A DNA stretch of 64,000 nt from VXOI01 sp965261945 (GCA_965261945.1 CBDHEF010000002.1:2294001-2358000), one strand, 5' to 3'. Positions 9,843-18,692 are shown, numbered from the stretch's first letter. Numbers and translations: made by a program. The notes: a model not told the origin generated them from the sequence alone.

Positions 9843-10157
9843 TCAGGAATGCGTTTCGTCTATACGAACTATGTCCGCCTGCATCACCGCCACGGCCTGG
9901 AGCAACTGCTGCAATAACTCATATCTTTGTCGCCGACTTTCTTCGGCCTGCCGCTGCCACTCTTCGGTCTGCCGCTGTCTCTCTTCGGCCTGCCGCTGTC
10001 TCTCTTCGGCCTGCCGCTGCCACTGTTCGGTTTGCCGCTGCCACTGTTCGGTTTGCCGCTGTCTTTCATCCATCATGTCTACGTGATCATTCATTATCCG
10101 GGTCAGAGTCGCGGACATCCGCGCGAAGCTTTCCAAGCCGCTTATTCGGTCTTCCAT
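9843..10157 (-). CDS. Coiled-coil protein with seven-residue repeats
   Basis: Predicted 104-residue protein with GAGG 5 nt before ATG 10157. Residues 33-75 are near-perfect heptads of the type RQTEQWQ and RQAEERQ, encoded by 21 bp DNA repeats, giving a long charged coiled coil flanked by helical ends (ISGLESFARMSATLTRIM and LLQQLLQAVAVMQADIV). No catalytic motif or membrane segment. Repeat number could vary by slippage. The frame continues upstream antisense to the next gene, but that extension is composition-driven. Function unknown; perhaps an oligomerisation or scaffold protein. Confidence 0.65.
   Translation of the reverse strand: MEDRISGLESFARMSATLTRIMNDHVDMMDERQRQTEQWQRQTEQWQRQAEERQRQAEERQRQTEEWQRQAEESRRQRYELLQQLLQAVAVMQADIVRIDETHS
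9933..10061. repeat. 21 bp tandem repeats encoding heptads
   Basis: About six copies of a 21 bp unit built on CTCTTCGGCCTGCCGCTGTC, in frame with the coiled-coil gene. Copies differ mainly at the codons for Gln/Glu and Trp/Arg. Confidence 0.8.
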
Positions 10158-10277
10158 ATACGCCTCTACCTCTACAGGGAATTGGCCTGCGATGCTGATT
10201 GTATCATTCCCAGGAACGGCAGGCAGCCCGGTGTATGATACAGTTGCCCCGACATCCTGAACCCGGCGGAGGGCGAA

Positions 10278-11033
10278 ATGAAGCGGGCGCTGGTCATACG
10301 GCATCACGAGGTGGAGACGCTGGGCGGGAACTTCCGGGCCATCCTGGAGCGGCACGGGTTCGAGTTCATCGCCTGCAACATCTTTGAGTCCGCCCCCCGG
10401 TATGACCGCTTCGACGCGCCCCCGCCGGACGAGGTAGAGCTGATTATGGCCTTCGGCGGGCCGATGTCGGTCAACGGCGACCTGTTGGCCCTGCACCGCG
10501 AGCGCGAGTACATGAGAAACGCGATGGCCCTCGGCAAGCCCCTCTTCGGCGTATGCCTGGGGGCGCAGATGATGGCCACGGCGCTGGGCGGAACGGTGGA
10601 GCCCAGCGGCGGCTACCAGTTCGGCCTGCGCAAGATACATGTGACCGCGGAAGGCGACGCCGACCCGGTGTTCGGCGCAATCGCCAACCCGCTGGTCCCG
10701 ACGCTGCACGGCGAGCGCTTCACCATCCCCGAGGGCGCCGTCAAGCTGGCCGAGGGCGATATGCTGTGCCGCGACGGCGGGTTTCGGCGCATCAATATGG
10801 CCTTCCGCTACGGCCCGTCCTATGCCTTCCAGTTCGAGCCGCAGTTGACGCTGGACGAACTGAAGGTGTGGGACCGGGTCTTTTCCGGCGATTACAGCCT
10901 GATGGGCGACGCCTTCAACCCCGTGGAGGAATCGGCGCGCAACCTGCGCGAGTTCGCCAAGTTCGCGCCGGCGCACCAGCGCCAGATGACATCCCTGCTG
11001 GAAGCCTTCCTCGCCAACGCCGGGCTCCTTTAG
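10278..11033 (+). CDS. Class I glutamine amidotransferase-like protein
   Basis: GATase1-fold protein of 251 residues similar to stand-alone GMP-synthase-like amidotransferases. The nucleophile elbow GVCLGAQ carries C93, and the oxyanion-type strand is MAFGGPMSVNG. The usual catalytic histidine in the FQ(F/W)HPE motif is replaced: AFQFEP places E187 there. HGERFTIPEG matches the substrate-gating segment. The altered triad means glutaminase activity may be lost or changed. It is monocistronic and faces away from the coiled-coil gene. Confidence 0.85.
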   Translation: MKRALVIRHHEVETLGGNFRAILERHGFEFIACNIFESAPRYDRFDAPPPDEVELIMAFGGPMSVNGDLLALHREREYMRNAMALGKPLFGVCLGAQMMATALGGTVEPSGGYQFGLRKIHVTAEGDADPVFGAIANPLVPTLHGERFTIPEGAVKLAEGDMLCRDGGFRRINMAFRYGPSYAFQFEPQLTLDELKVWDRVFSGDYSLMGDAFNPVEESARNLREFAKFAPAHQRQMTSLLEAFLANAGLL

Positions 11034-11143
11034 CCTTCCCTGTCCACGTCCCGCAAGCCGGTGGCCTCTCGCCGCGTCCTAATCTCCTACTGAAGCCAAG
11101 GCACACTAAGCTGGATTTTGCACATTCAAGCGGCGCAGGCCAG

Positions 11144-11342
11144 CTAAACCAAATCCAATAACCAAAGCCAATGTGGGATGTACATTTTGCGGACAGCCAT
11201 TCGCAGTCAGGGTTCGCGCCTCGACCGTAGGGGCGGGTTTGAAACCCGCCCCTACCAGTGGACCGCCCGTGCGCCGGCGCAGTCCACCTGCAATGAAACG
11301 CTACCTGGCATAAATGCGCATTTCACCTTGAATTTGGTTTAG
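11144..11342. mobile_element. MITE-like repeat, copy A
   Basis: A 199 bp element with terminal inverted repeats CTAAACCAAAT / ATTTGGTTTAG and a central 29 bp palindrome. It recurs inverted at 24254-24438 with near identity, including ATGTGGGATGTACATTTTGC and GCGCATTTCACCTTG. Copy A has about 14 bp more at its left end. It has no ORF of its own, so it would be non-autonomous. It occupies most of the 450 bp gap between the GATase and MFS genes. Confidence 0.8.
11227..11255. repeat. 29 bp palindrome GTAGGGGCGGGTTT-G-AAACCCGCCCCTAC
   Basis: Perfect 14 bp arms around one central base. The same palindrome occurs at 24340-24368 (second MITE copy) and at 31709-31737 inside a coding sequence. Confidence 0.85.
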
Positions 11343-11486
11343 TAAATGGGGCTGTCGTACAGCAATGCCGGAACTTTCCCGATGTCGGCTTCCGGCGCCT
11401 CGGCTTTGTACAAATCTCAGCCAGGACGTCAGCCTCGCCATTCCGCTTCGGGTTTTCGCCTTCGCAGGAATGAACGGCGCCGAATG

Positions 11487-12818
11487 TTAGTCTGCGGTAT
11501 GGGGGGCGGGAGCGACCTGGGAGACGGGAACCCGGGGGCGGCGCGCCGCCAGGAAGCAGAGGGCGCCGAGAACGTTCAAGCCGGCCAGTATCAGGAAGGC
11601 GTTGACGTAGGTGCCCTGGGTATCATACATCCAGCCGGTAAAGGGCGCGGCAATCAGCAGGAGCGCATTCATCGGCACCGTGGACAGACCCAGAATTTTG
11701 CCGAAGGACGCTGTGCCGAAGTAGTCGGCGCGTATGGCCACGGTCAGCGGGTTGCGTCCGCCGAATCCCATGCCGAACAGCACGGCGAAGAAATAGAACA
11801 TCGGTAGTGTGTCGGCGAATACCAGCACCATGACACCGCCGGCCTGCAACATGGTGAAGAAGCTCAGGGCCAACTGCTTGGGCAAACGGTCGCCCACGTA
11901 ACCGCCCACCAACTGGAAGACCATCGCCACGGCGGTGTAGACCGTCACCACCAGCGCCGCGTTCAGCAGTTGGAACCCCTTCTCCACCATCAACAGGCCG
12001 AGGTAGGTCATTATGGCCAGAATCACCATCGAAGTGAAACCGTGGCCGAAGGCGATAAGCCAGAAGGCGGGGGTGCGAACCGCTTGGGTGGCGGTCATGC
12101 CGGTTTCCTGGGACCGGGCAGACCCCTGGGCGGGCCGGGCGGTCTGGCCCGGGCCTGGCCCGGCGCGGTCGCCGTCGGGCAATAGCCCATAGCTCTGGGG
12201 GTCGTTTCGCAGGAACAGGGAAATCGGGCCGGCTGCCACCAGTATGACGATGCCAATAATCGTGGCCGTCATGCTCCAGCCCAGCCGGTCAAATTCAGGG
12301 TCGATGGCCCAGGCAATGGCGGGAATCAGCAACAACGCCCCGGCCCGGCTGCCCACGTTGGACCAGCCGATGGCCGACGCCCGCCGGCGGGCGAACCAGC
12401 GGTTGAGCATGGTCATCAGCGGAATCCAACTGCCCAGTCCCTGCCCCACAGCCATCAGGACATAGGCCAAATAGAACATCCACAGATTCTGCACCTGACC
12501 ATAGAAGATGAAGGCCCCGCCCAGGATGAAAAGACCGATGAGCACCATGCGGCGGGTGCCGACCTTGTCGGTAAGGTAGCCCTCCAACGGCCCCATCAGC
12601 CCGCCCTCGACGCGAGTGAGCGTCAAGGCCCAGCCCAACTGGGTGTTGGTCCAATTGAACTGATGCTGTAGAGCAACGGCCCACAAGGCCATGGCGTGGA
12701 ACAGCGGCACGGTGGCCAGCACCATCGTGAAGCCGCTCAGTCCAACCAGATACCAGCCATAGAAAATACCGCGCCCGTCGGATATGTTCAGACGCTCCAA
12801 GAGAAAATGCCGCCCCAC
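11487..12818 (-). CDS. Major facilitator superfamily transporter
   Basis: MFS permease of 443 residues with about 12 predicted transmembrane helices. The first is at YGWYLVGLSGFTMVLATVPLF, and the loop 2-3 signature appears as GYLTDKVGTRRMVLIG. It resembles monocarboxylate/oxalate-formate type carriers (OFA/MCT branch). The central loop is proline/arginine-rich (residues around 205-225). The start shown is a GTG without a clear Shine-Dalgarno, so the N-terminus may be shorter. Substrate unknown; an organic acid would fit the surrounding catabolic genes. Confidence 0.9.
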   Translation of the reverse strand: MGRHFLLERLNISDGRGIFYGWYLVGLSGFTMVLATVPLFHAMALWAVALQHQFNWTNTQLGWALTLTRVEGGLMGPLEGYLTDKVGTRRMVLIGLFILGGAFIFYGQVQNLWMFYLAYVLMAVGQGLGSWIPLMTMLNRWFARRRASAIGWSNVGSRAGALLLIPAIAWAIDPEFDRLGWSMTATIIGIVILVAAGPISLFLRNDPQSYGLLPDGDRAGPGPGQTARPAQGSARSQETGMTATQAVRTPAFWLIAFGHGFTSMVILAIMTYLGLLMVEKGFQLLNAALVVTVYTAVAMVFQLVGGYVGDRLPKQLALSFFTMLQAGGVMVLVFADTLPMFYFFAVLFGMGFGGRNPLTVAIRADYFGTASFGKILGLSTVPMNALLLIAAPFTGWMYDTQGTYVNAFLILAGLNVLGALCFLAARRPRVPVSQVAPAPHTAD

Positions 12819-12957
12819 TTAATCATGTTATCGGATTAAAGAGCCAGTCTAACATCATCATTGAGAATAATCATGTCCGCAGATAGACCAAAATGTCATC
12901 GCAGAAATCGAAAAATCGCCCTCCGCATGGCCCTGAGCGAGGGTTGTTTCACTGCGT

Positions 12958-13836
12958 TCAATCCCCGTCTGGCCTCCGGGTTTCCAGCCAGAGCTGATAG
13001 GCGCGGTTCTTTGGAATACCGAATTGTCCGGCGGCCTCGGCCACTGCGTCCCGCGACCGGATTCCGGCCGCCCGGCGCTCCATGAGAAATCGGCGGATTT
13101 CCTCCTGGTCGGTGTCCGCCGGGCCGGGCCGGACTTCTTCGGGGGCTGCCCCCGCCAGCACCAGGACAAACTCACCTCGCGGCGCATCGAAATGCTCCAG
13201 AGCCTCCGAAGCGGCGCCGCGATATACCTCCTCGTGCAGCTTGGTAAGCTCGCGGCATACGGCGATGGGGCGCTCGCCAATGACGCCGGCGATGTCCTCC
13301 AGCGCGGCCCGCAGCCGGTGGGGGGCCTCGAACAGCACCAGCGTATGCGGGCTGGCGGCGGCCTCCCGCAGCCGCTCCTGCCGCTCCCGCCGGCGGCGGG
13401 GCAGGAAACCGAGGAACCGGAAGGAGTCGGCGGGCAGACCCGAGATCGCCAGCGCCGTGGTCACCGCCGACGGCCCCGGCACCGACTCAACCCGGATGCC
13501 CTGCGCCGCCGCAGCCGCCACCAACTCGCGGCCGGGATCGCTGATCCCCGGCATACCGGCGTCGGATACCAGCGCCGCGTCGCCCTGTTCCAGCGCCTGC
13601 AACACCGGCTCCAACCGTTCCCGCCAGTTGTGTTCGTTGAAACTGACCAGCCGGGGCCGCGCTCCAAGGTGATTCAGCAGCCGCCGCGTGACCCGCGTAT
13701 CCTCGGCGGCCACCAGCGCGACCGACCGCAGCACCCGCGCCGCCCGGGGCGACAGGTCCTCGAGGTTGCCGATGGGCGTACCAACGACGTAGAGGGTGGG
13801 AGCCTGGTCTACGCCTTCCTTCTTACTCTTACTCAA
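12958..13836 (-). CDS. rsmI: 16S rRNA (cytidine1402-2'-O)-methyltransferase
   Basis: RsmI, which 2'-O-methylates C1402 of 16S rRNA using SAM. At 292 residues it is typical length. The tetrapyrrole-methylase fold motifs are VVGTPIGNLEDLSPRA, AAEDTRVTRRLL, SDAGMPGISDPG and VPGPSAVTTALAISG. The start codon is TTG at 13836, since no ATG or GTG gives a full N-terminus, and the Shine-Dalgarno is poor. The C-terminal helical region IRSRDAVAEAAGQFGIPKNR completes the family. Confidence 0.96.
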   Translation of the reverse strand: MSKSKKEGVDQAPTLYVVGTPIGNLEDLSPRAARVLRSVALVAAEDTRVTRRLLNHLGARPRLVSFNEHNWRERLEPVLQALEQGDAALVSDAGMPGISDPGRELVAAAAAQGIRVESVPGPSAVTTALAISGLPADSFRFLGFLPRRRRERQERLREAAASPHTLVLFEAPHRLRAALEDIAGVIGERPIAVCRELTKLHEEVYRGAASEALEHFDAPRGEFVLVLAGAAPEEVRPGPADTDQEEIRRFLMERRAAGIRSRDAVAEAAGQFGIPKNRAYQLWLETRRPDGD

Positions 13837-14161
13837 TACTGATAGGAGTTACGCAGTTGGCTATGGGTGGCGTTCCAGTTCTGGGGAGGAGATGGGAAAC
13901 TTTTTTGTTTCCCGTCCCATTTGGTCCCGCTTGGCCCGTTCCGGCGCGGGGCCGGGCCGCAGGCGTTTTGATATACAAGATTATGGTAAGAGGTACGTTA
14001 CGGCACTGGCAAGGGCCGGGTGTCAGCATAGATACGAAATTGCTTTCAACCGCGTAAGTCCTATCCTGAATACGGTGACAGAGATAGTGTCTTGTTTTGC
14101 ATCCCGCCTCCAATCGTATATCATAAGAAGCGGCAGAATACTCCGGGAGCCATCCCCAACA
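13837..14161. other. Intergenic region between rsmI and the Ntn hydrolase gene
   Basis: About 325 bp between divergent genes. It contains a hairpin GGGAAAC-TTTTTT-GTTTCCC (13894-13913). The + strand frame of the next gene stays open through it, but the translated extension is unlike any protein family. It presumably holds promoters for both genes; I see no strong consensus. Confidence 0.4.
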
Positions 14162-14998
14162 ATGACAATTTGCCTTGCCTTGGTGTGTGAAAACGGGAAT
14201 AGCCTAGTCGCAGTAGCCGACCGCATGGTAAGCGATACCTCCCTATCTTTGGAGTTTGAGCAGAGAACGCGCAAAATTGACCGGATTGGACCCAGCTTTG
14301 CAACTCTGACTGCCGGGGATGCGTTGGCCCATACGGATCTTCTCCGGGACGCCACCGATTCCATTTCAGGGATGGCCCAGCCCAGTGTACGGGAAGTAGC
14401 CACAGCGGTAGAGGGATGTTTTATCCAGCATAGGCAATCACTTGCCGAAAAGTTCGTATTGAAGCGGGTTGGCCTGGACTACGAAACCTTCCTTGAAAAG
14501 CAACAGAATCTGTCGGATGCTCTTATATTGGCGCTATCAGCTGAATATCAATCGATCGAACTCGGCGTTGAGTTGCTAGTCACCGGAGTCGACTCATCCG
14601 GAGCCCACCTCTACGAAATTTCCGACCCTGGAACCGCTAGATGCTTTGACTCCATTGGATACGCAGCCATCGGCAGTGGGCTGCCACATGCCGAAGGATT
14701 CTTAACTGAAGCCGACTACTCGCCCGAAATTTCCCTCAATCGTGGTGTTTGGCTCGCTTATGTAGCCAAAAGAAGGAGCGAGCGGGCACCCGGAGTGGGC
14801 AGCCGGTTTACCGACATTCTCACCATTGACGCGGAAAACGGCGCCAATTTCCTGAACCAGACGAGCTTGGAACAACTGGATCGAATTTACCAAGATTACC
14901 TTCAGCAATTGGCTAATGTCTCCTTCTCAGTGGAAAGTTCAATCAATCAATTATCTTTGGAGTCCGAATCTCAAGCAGGAAGTGAGACGAATGGCTGA
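14162..14998 (+). CDS. Proteasome-like Ntn hydrolase
   Basis: Predicted 278-residue protein. From ATG 14162 it begins MTICLALVCENGNSLVAVAD. This places a threonine right after the initiator Met, followed by D20 in VAVADRMVSD and K38 in TRKIDRIG. Thr-Asp-Lys in this order and spacing, followed by FATLTAGDALAHTDLLRDA, is the pattern of proteasome beta, HslV and Anbu Ntn hydrolases. A later AAIGSGLPHAEGFL matches their helix-proximal glycine motif. The family match is my reading of motifs. The frame is open 122 codons upstream, but that part lacks similarity, and GGGAG lies 12 nt before the chosen ATG. It overlaps the next small gene as ATGGCTGA. No ATPase unfoldase is adjacent. Confidence 0.72.
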   Translation: MTICLALVCENGNSLVAVADRMVSDTSLSLEFEQRTRKIDRIGPSFATLTAGDALAHTDLLRDATDSISGMAQPSVREVATAVEGCFIQHRQSLAEKFVLKRVGLDYETFLEKQQNLSDALILALSAEYQSIELGVELLVTGVDSSGAHLYEISDPGTARCFDSIGYAAIGSGLPHAEGFLTEADYSPEISLNRGVWLAYVAKRRSERAPGVGSRFTDILTIDAENGANFLNQTSLEQLDRIYQDYLQQLANVSFSVESSINQLSLESESQAGSETNG

Positions 14999-15131
14999 CA
15001 AAAAAAAACCAGAAAAGTATCCTCCTATGGAACTGAACCCCACCGATTTGCGGACTCGCTTGGCCTTGCTGAAGATGGGCAAATTCGATCTGGCCCTTAA
15101 GAGAGCTAAGGCGCCACGCCGTCCGCGCTAA
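14991..15131 (+). CDS. 46-residue basic protein, translationally coupled
   Basis: Starts inside the end of the Ntn hydrolase gene (ATG 14991, upstream stop 14996-14998) with AGGAAGTGAG as ribosome site. The protein is highly charged: MADKKKPEKYPP at the start and FDLALKRAKAPRRPR at the end, with one predicted helix (TDLRTRLALLKMGKF). No known family recognised. The coupling implies stoichiometric production with the hydrolase; substrate, tag, adaptor or inhibitor are all possible. Confidence 0.7.
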   Translation: MADKKKPEKYPPMELNPTDLRTRLALLKMGKFDLALKRAKAPRRPR

Positions 15132-15184
15132 GCAGTCTCCGCTCAATATCAGATCTCCTCTGATCGCTAATCCAGGAGGATTAT

Positions 15185-16861
15185 ATGGCCAGACTTACCG
15201 GCGGGCACCTGTTCATCCGCTGCCTGAAGCAGGAAGGCATCGAGAAGGTATTCACCATTGTCGGCGACACCATCCTGCCCTTGGTGGACGCCGCGGCGGA
15301 CGAAGGAATCGAGTTCATTGACACGCGGCACGAGGGGGCGGCGCTGCACATGGCCGACGGCTACGCCCGCATCACCGGGCGGCCTGCCTGCGGCATCTTC
15401 ACCGGCGGGCCGGGATTCTCCAACGCCATTTCCGCCCTGCCTGCCATCTACACCTCGGAGAGTCCGGTGGTGTTCGTGGCGGGCTGCGCCGAGCTGCCCG
15501 AAAAGGGCATGGCCGCCTTTCAGGAGATTGACCAGGTGAGCATGGCCGCGCCGGTCACCAAGGGGTCGTGGCTGATTCACGACCTCCATCGCATCCCCGA
15601 ATACGTGGCGACGGCCTTTCGCACCGCGACCACCGGCCGCCCCGGCCCGGTGCATCTGACTCTGCCCATCGACCTCCAGGACGCGGAAATCAGCGAGGAA
15701 GACCTGCCGCAGTTTCTGCCGCATGAATACCGCCCCACCGGACGACCCCAGGGCGACCCTTCCTTTGTAGAGGAAGCGGCGGCGCTGCTGAGCGGGGCGC
15801 GGCGTCCGGTAATCATCGCCGGCAACCCGGCCCGCTACTCGGTGACGCCGGAACAACTGGAAACGCTGGCCGAAACCACCGGCATCCCCGTCTTCACCGT
15901 GGAGCAGGCCCGCGGGCTGCTGGACGACGAGCATCCGCTGTGCTTCGGCTACGCCGACGGCGCGCTGAACCCCACGGCCCGGCGCTTCCGGGAGGCCGAC
16001 GTGGCGTTGCTGTTGGGCAAACGGCTGGACCACCGCTACCGCTACGGCGGGGTGTTCTCCGCCGACGCCAAGCTGATACAGGTTGACCCGTCTCCGGCGG
16101 AAATCGGACGCAACCGGGGCGTGGCCGTGGGCATCCAGGGCGACCTGGGCGCGGTGGTGGAGCAGCTCACGTCGGCGATCTCGGCCTCCGCGGCGAGCAG
16201 CGAGGACAAGTCGGCCTGGGTTGACCAGCTCCGGCAGGACCGCAACGCCTGGGACGAGGAACTGCGCGGCAAGGCCACCGGCGAGTCGCCGATGCACCCG
16301 CTGGACGTCTACACCGGGCTGGAAAAGCACTTGGACGAGGATTCGGTGATCATTTTCGACGGCGGCGACTACGTGCAGTGGGGCCGGGCCTACATGAAGG
16401 CCCGAAAACCGGGCCGGTTCATGCGGCTGGGGCCGCTCAGCCACCTGGGGGCGGGCATCCCCTACGGCATGGCCGCCAAGCTGGCCTACCCCGAGGCCAA
16501 GGTGCTGGTGTTCATCGGCGACGGCGCCTTTGGGTTCTACTCCATGGAGTACGACACCTGCATCCGCCACAACCTGGCCATCACCACCGTGCTGGGCAAC
16601 GACGCCACCTGGGGGATCGACAAGACCTTCCAGGTCGCCTACTACGGACGGGCCGTTGGCACCGACCTGCGGCGCATTCGATACGACAAGGTGGTGGAAG
16701 CCATCGGCGGCTACACGGAGCATGTGGAGGAACCGGGCGAAGTGGCGGCTGCGGTAGGCCGTGCGCTGGCCTCGGGGCAACCATCTCTGGTCGACGTCAC
16801 CGTGCGTTCCGGCGCCAGCCCCTTGGCCACGGCAATGATCGCGCGGAGAACGGGCGGGTAG
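15185..16861 (+). CDS. Thiamine-diphosphate enzyme, acetolactate synthase/oxalyl-CoA decarboxylase-like
   Basis: ThDP enzyme of 558 residues with an excellent AGGAGG site before ATG. Catalytic E50 is in DTRHEGAALHMADGYAR. The ThDP-binding C-terminal domain has FIGDGAFGFYSMEYDTCIRH with NDATWG. The domain order (Pyr, central, PP) is canonical. It lies between the Ntn hydrolase pair and the reductive-dehalogenase-like gene on the same strand. It is a paralogue of the protein at 8171-9781 but clearly divergent. Real substrate unknown. Confidence 0.93.
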   Translation: MARLTGGHLFIRCLKQEGIEKVFTIVGDTILPLVDAAADEGIEFIDTRHEGAALHMADGYARITGRPACGIFTGGPGFSNAISALPAIYTSESPVVFVAGCAELPEKGMAAFQEIDQVSMAAPVTKGSWLIHDLHRIPEYVATAFRTATTGRPGPVHLTLPIDLQDAEISEEDLPQFLPHEYRPTGRPQGDPSFVEEAAALLSGARRPVIIAGNPARYSVTPEQLETLAETTGIPVFTVEQARGLLDDEHPLCFGYADGALNPTARRFREADVALLLGKRLDHRYRYGGVFSADAKLIQVDPSPAEIGRNRGVAVGIQGDLGAVVEQLTSAISASAASSEDKSAWVDQLRQDRNAWDEELRGKATGESPMHPLDVYTGLEKHLDEDSVIIFDGGDYVQWGRAYMKARKPGRFMRLGPLSHLGAGIPYGMAAKLAYPEAKVLVFIGDGAFGFYSMEYDTCIRHNLAITTVLGNDATWGIDKTFQVAYYGRAVGTDLRRIRYDKVVEAIGGYTEHVEEPGEVAAAVGRALASGQPSLVDVTVRSGASPLATAMIARRTGG

Positions 16862-17005
16862 CCGGAATCGCCGTAGCGAAAACAAAACGCAATCGCGACG
16901 ACTTCAAGAACATCCATTCATTCAATGCGCGGAAATCGTATCATATCCTGGCAGATGTTAATCTGTATGCCACAATCGAATATGAAACTCGTGTGGGTAT
17001 AAGGG

Positions 17006-17035
17006 TTGACAAATAAATTGGTATAGCGTTATTGT
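17006..17035 (+). promoter_or_regulatory. Promoter of the reductive-dehalogenase-like gene
   Basis: Perfect TTGACA (17006-17011) and TATTGT (17030-17035), 18 bp apart, in an AT-rich stretch about 55 nt upstream of ATG 17090. Confidence 0.5.
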
Positions 17036-17089
17036 TGCGCATAAGGCAAACCCCGCGTTGCCCTGTGTAACAGATTTTGGAGGGAAGGT

Positions 17090-18364
17090 ATGCTAAAGAT
17101 AGGCCATGAGGTCGTCCGGCCTGGCAAGTACCTCGGCGAAGAATCCGTCACCATTCAGGTTCCCGAAGAGCTGGAATCCACTCCCGGGATCCCTCTCACC
17201 GGCCGCGAAGTTGACTGGTACGCCAGGGAATACCCCCTGGAAACCATGAACATCACGGAGCGGGCTTCCCGCGACTGGGCGAACGGCATCCGCGACCAGC
17301 ATGTCGAGATGCGTGAGATCCGGAAGGAGCACGATCGCCTGAACCAGCCGCTGATTCTGGCCGCCCGCATGACTGGCGACCAGGAACCCACGGCCGAGGC
17401 CACCGGCGAAGACGTTACCGAGGCCATCAAGAACAAGGCCCGGGAACTGGGTTACATCGAAGTCGGCATCACCGCCTATGACCACCGCTACACCTACCAG
17501 AGCAAGAAGGACTGGGTCAAGTTCCCCCACGCCATCTGCCTGGCCTACGAGCAGGACTTCGAGCCCACCCAGACCATTCCCAGCATCGACGCTGAGATCG
17601 TCCACTCCAGCACCTACCGCACCGAGGGCGCGGCCGGTCTGGAAATGGCGAAGTTCGTCCAGAGTCTCGGCTACCGGGCGCAGGTCCACAGCCCCAACGA
17701 CAACACCGGCCCCTACATCCCGATGTTCGTCGCTGCCGGCCTTGGCTCCCTGGGCGCCTGCGGCTACCTGCTCACCCCGCACGTCGGCTCCCGCTGCCGC
17801 ATCATGATCATCACCACCGACGCCAACGTCCAGTACGACTCGCCGGTAGACTACGGCATCCACGCTTTCTGCCAGGTCTGCCAGGTCTGCGTGAACCGCT
17901 GCCCGGGCCGCGCCCTGATGCGCGACAAGATCTGGTGGCGGGGAATTGAGAAGAACAAGCTCTACTTCAAGCGCTGCCGCCCCGTCATGGCCCGCTACTT
18001 GGGATGCGGTATCTGCATGAAGGTCTGCCCCATCCAGAAGTACGGTATGTCCACCGTCATGGAGCACTATGCCGCTACCGGCCAGGTGCTGGGCAAGGGC
18101 ACTCACGACCTCGAAGGTTACGAACTCGAGGGCAAGGGCTACTTCGGCCCCGGCGAAATGCCGGTCTTCGAGCGCGAGTTCTTCTCGGCCATGCCTCACG
18201 GCGACACCGAAGAGTTCGCCTTCGACAACTTCCGCCAGCAGGCCATGGACAACGGCGGAGTCATCAGCGACGAAATGCTGGAATCGTTCCGGGATCAGGT
18301 CTCCCGCGGCCTGCAGCAGTCCCGCGACAACATCGGCATGATGCAAGAAGAGGACTACATCTAG
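17090..18364 (+). CDS. Reductive-dehalogenase-like iron-sulfur protein
   Basis: Protein of 424 residues with two 4Fe-4S clusters. The first is C261xxC264xxC267xxxC271P (FCQVCQVCVNRCPG). The second uses C306xxC309xxxC313P (GCGICMKVCP) plus probably C296. The cluster arrangement and the preceding AAGLGSLGACGYLLTPHVGSR fold match the corrinoid RdhA/QueG superfamily. It lacks a twin-arginine signal, and no membrane anchor gene (rdhB) is near, so it is cytosolic, unlike respiratory dehalogenases. A catabolic dehalogenase or other corrinoid reductase is likely. It ends at a strong terminator. Confidence 0.88.
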   Translation: MLKIGHEVVRPGKYLGEESVTIQVPEELESTPGIPLTGREVDWYAREYPLETMNITERASRDWANGIRDQHVEMREIRKEHDRLNQPLILAARMTGDQEPTAEATGEDVTEAIKNKARELGYIEVGITAYDHRYTYQSKKDWVKFPHAICLAYEQDFEPTQTIPSIDAEIVHSSTYRTEGAAGLEMAKFVQSLGYRAQVHSPNDNTGPYIPMFVAAGLGSLGACGYLLTPHVGSRCRIMIITTDANVQYDSPVDYGIHAFCQVCQVCVNRCPGRALMRDKIWWRGIEKNKLYFKRCRPVMARYLGCGICMKVCPIQKYGMSTVMEHYAATGQVLGKGTHDLEGYELEGKGYFGPGEMPVFEREFFSAMPHGDTEEFAFDNFRQQAMDNGGVISDEMLESFRDQVSRGLQQSRDNIGMMQEEDYI

Positions 18365-18398
18365 CCCTCACCTCTGCACGGTAACCCATGGAGTTCCA

Positions 18399-18425
18399 GG
18401 GGCCGGCGAAATGCCGGCCCCTTTT
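18399..18425 (+). terminator. Rho-independent terminator
   Basis: GGGGCCGGC-GAAAT-GCCGGCCCC stem-loop followed by TTTT, 35 bp after the reductive-dehalogenase-like stop codon. Confidence 0.9.
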
Positions 18426-18533
18426 CATTGCCATGTACCAATACCGGCTCTCAGAGGGTGAGCGGCAAGCGCCTTCTGACTGAACCAGTCAAGGTGGGGG
18501 GGTCTTCATTGTTCCTGCGAAACCAGGGGTAAG

Positions 18534-18568
18534 CCCTCACCCTAACCCTCTCCCAGGGGGAGAGGGCA
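18534..18568. repeat. CCCTCACCC...GGGAGAGGG interspersed repeat
   Basis: CCCTCACCCTAACCCTCTCC followed by CAGGGGGAGAGGG. The same unit is inside the MaoC gene at 22785-22820. The gap from 18426 to 18692 otherwise shows no gene. Confidence 0.75.
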
Positions 18569-18692
18569 CTTGTCACACATCCAGCTGAGTTCTTGACAAT
18601 CCGTTGGTGGTGAGCTTGTCGAGCCATTAGGGGAGCCGTAACTCCGCAGTGATTGCCGCTATGCACTCTCGGACGTTTTTCAGAAGGCAGAA

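Noticed and set aside
9843..10976. 377-residue minus-strand frame
   Set aside because: Only its C-terminal 104 residues have a ribosome site and sensible composition; the rest is antisense to the amidotransferase gene.
13796..14161. N-terminal extension of the Ntn hydrolase
   Set aside because: No similarity or ribosome site; the Thr-after-Met start fits the family better.
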